From assembly GCA_014529385.2 (NCBI GenBank), contig CM043966.1:98567587-98631586 (forward strand): a stretch of DNA of 64,000 nucleotides, written 5' to 3'. A program made the translations under genes and the position numbers. The notes under the pieces are model-generated. The model was not told where the DNA came from. It saw only the letters and a list, made by a program, of their open reading frames with translations, and made no database searches. The stretch comes from Adiantum capillus-veneris (lineage: Eukaryota; Streptophyta; Polypodiopsida; Polypodiales; Pteridaceae). Shown here one piece after another: positions 57,541 through 64,000 of this stretch (the stretch's first letter is position 1; the number at the start of each line of letters is the position of its first letter).

Positions 57541-60330
57541 AAACCTATCAGATCACCTACCAAAAGAGAACAGAGAGGGTTAGTACCCTAGAGGGTCTAA
57601 GAAGCTTCTTATCATGGGGGAATACCTCTTCAAAGACTTGGCCTTCCTAAGTCTGACCAAAAATCTCTAAGAAAGCTTCAAAAAGATATTGATTTAACAA
57701 ATCCTAAAGCTTGGGATTTTCTAAGAGTATTCAAAAAGCGGTTAAAAGTTCAATCCCAAGGAGGAAAAAGGCTTGGGAGGAGAGCTTAAATCCACTTGAG
57801 GATGATTCTAGCAAAAAATAAAGGGGTAGCATTGACCTTTGAAGCAAAGCATAAAATGTGGCTAGAAGTAAAAGCAGACCTGGCTGAACAACAACTTGAG
57901 GAGGTTAGAGAGGGAAGACTATTACCAAGAGAGACCTAACTTCAATTGGAGGCCACCCAATCAAGGACATTTCTTTAGGCCCATGAAAGATAGGAGGAGT
58001 TGGAGCCTTGTGCACTTTCTCACAGATGGGGACAGGAATGCAGAACAAGACCAAGATGAAATGGATAAGCTGATGCTTGATCATCTATGTGAGATCATAA
58101 GTCAACTTGAGATCAACTCCTAGGAAGTGGATGAAGACATAACAACTTTAATCTAGAGTGTCAACAAGATGATTCCACAATTGGAAACCAACATGCATGA
58201 GAAGGATTTTATTATTGAGTTATTCAAAAAAAATTGGGAGGATCTTAAGTCACCAATCACGTGTATGGATAACCAACCTCTTGAAGAAGAAGGAACTCTA
58301 GATCTAAGTGTGGAAAGGGGCCTCATCAAACCTATCCCAAAGCAAATATTCTGCTCTCAACTAGAACACTGGTGGCCCAACACAATGGTGTTAGTGTATC
58401 CTACTCCAACTTGACATGGACAAAGCCTATAATTGAATCAAATAGACTTTCATAGAAGTTTTCATGAAATCGCTAGGCTTTAGGCTGTGGCTTTGTTGGT
58501 TGGTATGCACCCTTGGCACTACCAACCATTTCCTCCTATTTAAAAATAAAAAGGTTGGCTCATTCAAAGTCAAAAGATTAATCAAGTAGGGATGCCCTCT
58601 AGCCCCGTTGCTATTTGCCATCGGCTCTTATCCTCTAGTTACCATGCTCGAAGCCAATACTGCAAGAGGGCAGCCAAGGTTTGACCTTGCTTGGCAAAAA
58701 CCAAATCCTAGTAAAGCTATTTGTGGATGGCTCCCTTATCTTCTTTGAAACCTTGCACTCATGTAATCGGCATGAAGTTTCTAGAGATTGTGCAAATGTT
58801 TTCCATAGCCTTGAGGTCAAAGTGCAATATTGAGAAATCAAGGTTGATCTCACTTTTAGAAAACGACTCTTTTGACCCATATGTATTGATGAGAGAGACT
58901 ATATCACAGGAAATAGTTTTTGACACTCTAGAGCCCCTCTTGGAGTAGACATAACACAAAGGAAAAGGTTTCAGTGGGTCGTGGATAGGGTACAATGCAA
59001 GATGCAAAGGTGGGAGGGAGTATGTGATGCTCCCCTTCTTGAGCGGAGTAAAAATGACTAATTTGTTTGTGCTCCCTTACATAGACTTCACAGGCTTCTC
59101 CTCAAGATAGCAAATGCAACTAGAAAGAATTCTTGAAATCCATAAAGAAATTCTTGTGGAAAAATAACACCAAGGGTTTGGTGCCTTGGCTGTGGGCCAA
59201 ATTGGAGTATGTTGTTAGGCTAGTAGAGTAAGGCTATACTAGGATACTTCACCCTGATGTTCATGTAGATGCCCAATGTGCCATATTTGTGGTCTCAATT
59301 GCAAAACAAGACCAAGCATGGGATATTATGACATAGGATATGATGTACAAGGCAAAGCTATTAATTCAAGGTTGCCAATGGAAAGGGTTAAAGGTACATG
59401 AAAAACAGCTAGCCCCTCAATGGTCCAGCCTGATACTAGATGGCATGACAGCGAGCTAGTACGCAAGTGTATTAGAGCAATGGAGGCACTTATGTGGGGA
59501 GAGATTACTATGTATTATTCCCAAAACTCCACAACACACTAGTCCCCTTGGCTCTCCAAAGTAGGTAGTGAATTGTTGAACCTCTTTTAGAAAGAAATTT
59601 CCAAAAAGGTAAAAATAAAGGACTCCGATGACTAATCCATTTCTTGGTTGATAGCAACAAAAGCTAAAAAGAAACATACCAACTAGCTACCTAGTTTCAC
59701 CTCAATGGCACCGAAATTTTGATGATTAGCACAAGTATGAAAGGGCTGGATAATTGTACGCTACCTATCAACAACGAGTCTAATTTTGAGTGGAAAGCAT
59801 GGTAGTGGCCAAAGAGTAGACAATTTAATAAATTGAAAACTAAGAGTATTTATGACACTCTAATGTTCAAGACCAATTGGTTATCCCCCTCAACAAGCCA
59901 TGGGCAAGTAATGGACATAATCAAGCTGGATGGTAGTAGCAGGTAACATATGGAATCCACAATGGCTTAGGTAGGTGCTCAAGGTGCAAAACCTTGAGTG
60001 AGGATCCCTCTCACCTATTCAAGAAGTGTCCGGTGATTATAGGATTTGCACATAAGATATGCAAATGGATCCAAAGGACTTGGAAGATAGGGTTCTTCAA
60101 GAGCAAACTATTCTTGCCAAGCGCTTCTAACATGCACACAAATTGTCAGATCCTACTACTTTCAGTAAATTTGAAGGACCAGGAACTGTCGTGTATTTGA
60201 AAATGACGTTGCAATAGCTAGCTTCACCAAGATTCCAAGACAGTAGGGAAGTGATAGTTGCCACTGGAAGAAGGAAGAATAGGGATGAGTGGAACCACGC
60301 CATTCTTGCCATCATGACTATTAGAAGTGA
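57541..60330 (+). pseudogene. LINE reverse transcriptase and zf-RVT domain
   Basis: Recognisable blocks are TDGDRN (58023), LDMDKAYN (about 58412), CPLAPLLFAIGSYPLVTMLEA (about 58590), thumb residues near 58960, and a zinc-binding module (GRCSRCKTLSEDPSHLFKKCP, about 59970). The C-terminal tail FENDVAIASF lies near 60195. The catalytic FADD box is not readable. ORF2 would prime on nicked target DNA; here it is dead. Confidence 0.78.
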
Positions 60331-60450
60331 ATAAGGTTTCACTGGTTATGCCTATGGCTTTGTAACTGATTGGTGTATTGAGAAATTTCTCAAGGCTCAA
60401 TGCGAGCTTGAGGTTACTTTGTAGATTTTGTAAATTCAATACATCCACTC

Positions 60451-61019
60451 ACTTTTAAGAAAGTTTGGGTACCACCTAGTGGCTCAACTCTAAAAACAAA
60501 TCTTGTTAGTCCTACAGATTCAACCGATCCACCTCCCAAAGAAAAAACCATCTGAACATTTTTGCCCCCGTATGCGTGTAGTCATCCTTCCTACCCATCT
60601 TGCCTCTGTGCCCCTTCAAAATTAGACAAAGGCACCATTGCTGGGTGCCAGGAGCCCCTCGTGATCAACTCTCCTTGGCCCATGCATAACACCCTCGACA
60701 CACAACTGCAAGCACGTAGCGAGAGAGACTCGTGTAAGGAATTGAGCCTTGAGCGGCATCTCGGGGGGTCATTAAGTATAGATTATGTATATCATGTGCA
60801 TTCAAAGACTATTTTTAAAACCCCTTATTTGTGAATTTTGAAGATATAAAACACACCCTTTTCCTATTCAATCTGTAGATTTTTTTCCCAATTCCATTTT
60901 ATGGTACCCTTCTGTATGTAAAAATGTGAAAAAAAAGAAATTTAATAGCTCCTTCTGATGCACTCACTTTTTAAGTGCCCCCCCGCCCCTCTCCCCCAAG
61001 AGCGTCATCAAGCTACGTT
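60451..61019. other. Junction between convergent LINEs
   Basis: No gene is supported. It contains a diverged copy of LTR sequence at 60763-60967 that matches 30385-30540. Confidence 0.5.
60763..60967. repeat. Fragment related to the LTR at 30385-30540
   Basis: Shared blocks are GGGGTCA, the CATTCAAAGACTATTTTTAAAAC region, CTTATTTGTGA, ATATAAAACACACCCTTT and CCTATTCAATCT, in the same order and orientation. Probably a piece of a decayed LTR from the gypsy family of 29632-31464. Confidence 0.7.
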
Positions 61020-61077
61020 TGAAAGCATGCAGGCTACCCAAATCATCAACCCACTCCCTCACAAAATTAGATCACTT

Positions 61078-61594
61078 TTATCCCATCAGAGCAATATTAT
61101 TGGCCCAAAACCATTCATACGAGTTGTTTCTTTTACCAATGGAGGCAATTAGTTCCTTGCTTTCAAGTATTATCTCCTTGAAATTAGCACTTTTTGGATC
61201 ATTCTCAAACACCCTATGCTTTTTGTGTTTCCAAATTTCCTTAATGTAGCAAAACCTGACAATTTGGGTGCATACCAGGAGCATCTATTGCTTAATCCTC
61301 ATCCCTCCAAATAAACAGGTCATTGTTAGAGAATCCTATCCTCCATGTCCTTTGAACCCACTTGCATGTTTTGCCTACGAGGCCACTGATAGCCGAGCAG
61401 TCCTTGAATAAGTGCCGAAGCTCCTCACTAGAAATTTTGCAGCCACTACATCTATTTGAGCTGATTCCTTTGACTTGAACTTTCACTCTTGTTGGCAAAG
61501 CCCCCCAGATAACTTTCCAAAGAAAGAGCTTCATTGACATTGGCCATTGTGAGGACCATATGTTACACATTACCAACCCCCATCTTGTCTCCAA
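61078..61594 (-). pseudogene. LINE zf-RVT domain and C-terminus
   Basis: WPMSMKLFLWKVIWGALPT, then CSGCKISSEELRHLFKDC, fits the zinc-binding RVT-associated domain (C-x2-C, H, C). KTCKWVQRTWRIGFS parallels KICKWIQRTWKIGFF of the plus-strand LINE. After a frame change the tail reads WKHKKHRVFENDPKSANFKE. Confidence 0.82.
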
Positions 61595-62455
61595 CCACTA
61601 CTTTCACCATTTCTTATTGAGGGGGGATAACCAATCAGTTGATAAAATTAGCAAAAGATAAATGTTCTTGGTTTTAGGTTTCCCAAAGTGGCATGTTCTT
61701 GGGACATTGCTAGGCTCTCCACTCAAACATGGAACTGCTGACTAGGATACAACAATTTTCTAGTCCTTCAAGAACTTTGATTTCCAAAAGTCTTTATGTC
61801 CCATTTAGGTTGAGATGCAAAGCAATTTGATCAATATTTTATAGATCCTACAATTGCTATCCTAGAAGTGGGCAAGATGTCTAAAACCTTTATTGTCCAT
61901 CTTTCTAGTTATTTCCCTCCACAGGGGGTTCAAAGTTATGTTTTCTTGTTTGAAAATCCAGGGGAACCAATGCAAGATGGGATTTTGGAAGTATCAAGTA
62001 ATCTCTCTCCACTCTAGTGCCTCTGTTGCACCATTGCACTTTCGTGCAAGCTTGCCTACTATCCTTCCTAGTTTTAGGCCAGTCCACCTATGGGCGATCA
62101 TTTTTGTCATGCAATTATAGTCCTTTCTATTGGCCAACATGGGAGAGCAGTCTAGCCTTCCCAATCATGTCCCTTACCATAATATCCCAAGCCTAATGTT
62201 TTCTCACAGATTGTCATAAAAAATTTGGCACAATGGTCCTATGCATGGATAACTGGATTCAGAATCCCAATCCCTCCTTGTCCTACCGTCTTGTGACGAG
62301 GTCCCACCGTTCTTACTGCCACAATTTCGTATCTTTGGTGCTATCTTTCCATAGAAATATTTTAAATGGTTTCAGGAATTCTTTTCAATGGGACTTGGCT
62401 AGCTTTAGAATTGGACTATTGAAGGCTATGTAGGGGAGAAAATACAAATTGATTA
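61595..62455 (-). other. LINE interior, decayed
   Basis: The region between thumb and zf-RVT. By position it should encode the linker of ORF2, but stops prevent a confident reading. Confidence 0.5.
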
Positions 62456-62458
62456 CTC

Positions 62459-63660
62459 TCACCCTACTCGGGAGGGGGGGGGTAACACATAATCCCACCT
62501 TTGCATCTTGTTCCTCACCTTGTCCAATACCCATGAAAATATTTGTTTTTTCATTACCCCTATCCCCAATGGTGAACCTAGTTGTCTAAAATTCATTCCC
62601 TTTGAGACTATCTCACCACTCCACGCAGAAGGATCATTAGGGTTGTTTTTTGAAAGAGAGATCAATATCGATATTTCAATATTGCATTTTGACATTGAGG
62701 CTACAGTGAATGTTTGCAGAATCTCTAGAGTCTTTTCTAAAAATTTGGGGGCAGGCTTCAAAGAAAAGGAGGGACACATCCGTGAAGAGTTCTGCTAGAA
62801 GTTGGTCGTTGTTAGGAAGGGACATGCCATGGATCTCCCCTCTCGCAAAATTATCTTCTAGCATTGTAACTAGTGCTTGAGAGCCAATGGCCAACAAGTG
62901 GGAAACCTTATTTGATTGATCTTTTAACCTCAAATTTTCCCACAATTCTATTGTTAAAGAGAAGTTCAAAGTGACCTCTTACACTAAGAGTGATAGCTAG
63001 CCAGCACATCCATGGCACGAAGCCCAAAGATTTCATGACATCCTCAATGAATGACCATGTAATCCTATCATAAGCTTTGTCAAGATGAAGTTGTAGCAAG
63101 ACACATTCTTGCCTTGGGAATGATGCACATTCTATCTCGACTATTATTGCCAGGATGTTATCATATATAGATCTTCCTTTGATAAATCCATGCTGGTGAG
63201 GAGTTATAACTTTATCAAGCATGGGAGAGACTCTTAAGGCAATTGACTTGGCAATAACCTTGTAAGCTACAGACATCATAGTTATGGGCTACTAGTATTT
63301 CAATTGGGAGTAGCAGATTTTCTTTGGAATGGGTTTAATGGGTCCCTCTTAATACCTAGATCAAGGATTCCATTGATCAGGTTTTGTTCCATTTGCATGA
63401 TCGAGTACTTTAGGTCCTCCCAAAATTCTATGAACAGCTCTGTAGAAGTCAGATCGTCCCAACACAGGTATTTTTCTTTTCCAAGATCCTTAAGAAAGAA
63501 AAAGCATTCTTCCTCAGTAAAGAACTTCTCCAAGATAGAAGCTTCTGATTGTGCCACTATTTTCTTGATGCTTCTCAAAAGCTTGATCCTCACTTCCTCT
63601 ATTTCAGCAAATAGGCTTACTGGTTGTCCTATGATTTGGCTTAGGTGAGCATGCATCATC
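62459..63660 (-). pseudogene. LINE reverse transcriptase
   Basis: Motifs in order: FTEEECFFFLKDLGKEK; PITMMSVAYKVIAKSIALR with HQHGFIKGRSIYDNI; LHLDKAYDRITWSFIEDVM; LLAIGSQALVTMLEDNFARG; LFTDVSLLF at the catalytic FADD position (not intact); and GSPLGIGVMKKQIFSWVLDKV. Stops separate the blocks. Confidence 0.82.
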
Positions 63661-64000
63661 TTACCATTTCTTCATGTCCCTTCACCTCATTCCTATCCAT
63701 GTTTGCTAGTGAGTGGCTTTTGACCTCTCTTGACTTTTAAGACCCTGAAGAAATTAGCAGTCTCAGGCTTAAGGTAAGTTTCCTTGGATAGAAGTCTAGT
63801 TTTTTTACCTTTTCCAACTGTAGTTGAGTTAGGTCAGTTTTGGCCTATAACCACCTTTTGTGTTCAGCTTCAAACGATGTTGCTTCTTATTTCAAGATGG
63901 TAAGCCGTTCAATTTTGACTTCCAATTTCATACGACGTTCTTCTTGAGATTTCTTCAGTATAGGTCTTGCACTGCTTATCACTTTTTGAATGCTCCTAGT
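63661..64000 (-). other. LINE, upstream of RT, to window edge
   Basis: By position this is the region between endonuclease and RT of the minus-strand LINE. I could not read a frame with confidence. Confidence 0.4.

Larger units (their letters stand above)
48343..60450 (+). mobile_element. L1-type LINE, plus strand, split and decayed
   Basis: This is a non-LTR retrotransposon ORF2 in pieces: apurinic endonuclease (48343-48803 and 56806-57540), reverse transcriptase (about 57900-59130) and a zf-RVT zinc-binding C-terminus (59960-60140). No ORF1 was recognised. An LTR element at about 48804-56805 splits the endonuclease. There are many stops and frame changes, and no poly(A) tail or target duplication was identified. 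Confidence 0.8.
61020..64000 (-). mobile_element. L1-type LINE, minus strand, partial (runs off the window)
   Basis: A second LINE, related to the plus-strand one, is oriented toward it. It holds RT (63660-62460), the linker region and a zf-RVT C-terminus (61594-61292), with the 3' end near 61020. Its endonuclease should lie beyond the window's right edge. Confidence 0.8.

Overview
The window looks like a stretch of a large, repeat-rich land-plant nuclear genome (fern, lycophyte or gymnosperm style; I cannot tell which). It is AT-rich and is almost entirely nested LTR retrotransposons and L1-type LINEs in different states of decay. I found no organelle, bacterial, rRNA, tRNA or CRISPR features.

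Layout. 0-5.6 kb: a complete, apparently autonomous Copia element (269-5446, identical 227-bp LTRs, intact 1428-codon gag-pol) inserted in the loop of an older foldback repeat. 5.8-14.9 kb: two unusual minus-strand genes, a histone H3-like gene (5845-6707) and an intron-containing gene with transposase-like D, D, CxxC and E motifs (11910-14667). They would lie only about 225 bp apart if the 5-kb non-autonomous LTR element 6861-11833 between them were removed. That element carries one unusual ORF with repeated W-[VI]-P-K motifs. 15.7-31.5 kb: a decayed minus-strand Ty3/gypsy element (gag remnant, tRNA-Asp-like primer site, 1.8-kb LTR) interrupted inside gag by a minus-strand chromovirus (16779-27501), itself interrupted by about 1.8 kb of unidentified DNA. 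31.5-48 kb: old plus-strand gypsy debris (integrase, then an aspartic-protease-like domain, then WVPK motifs), non-coding DNA with a recurring 18-bp palindrome, and a second, internally deleted copy of the chromovirus (38856-45620). 48.3-60.4 kb: a plus-strand LINE split by an 8-kb LTR element with no coding capacity (about 48804-56805). 61.0-64.0 kb: a related LINE on the minus strand, converging on the first and running off the window.

How it fits together. By nesting and LTR divergence, the Copia is youngest, the WxPK element next, then the chromoviruses and the non-coding LTR element. The plus-strand integrase debris and the LINEs look oldest. The candidate for something undescribed is the H3-like/transposase-like gene pair: same strand, close together before a later insertion, and not matching any retroelement. 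Both genes are now broken by frameshifts or stops, so the window shows a relic. Everything else follows known retroelement architecture with local oddities listed under findings.
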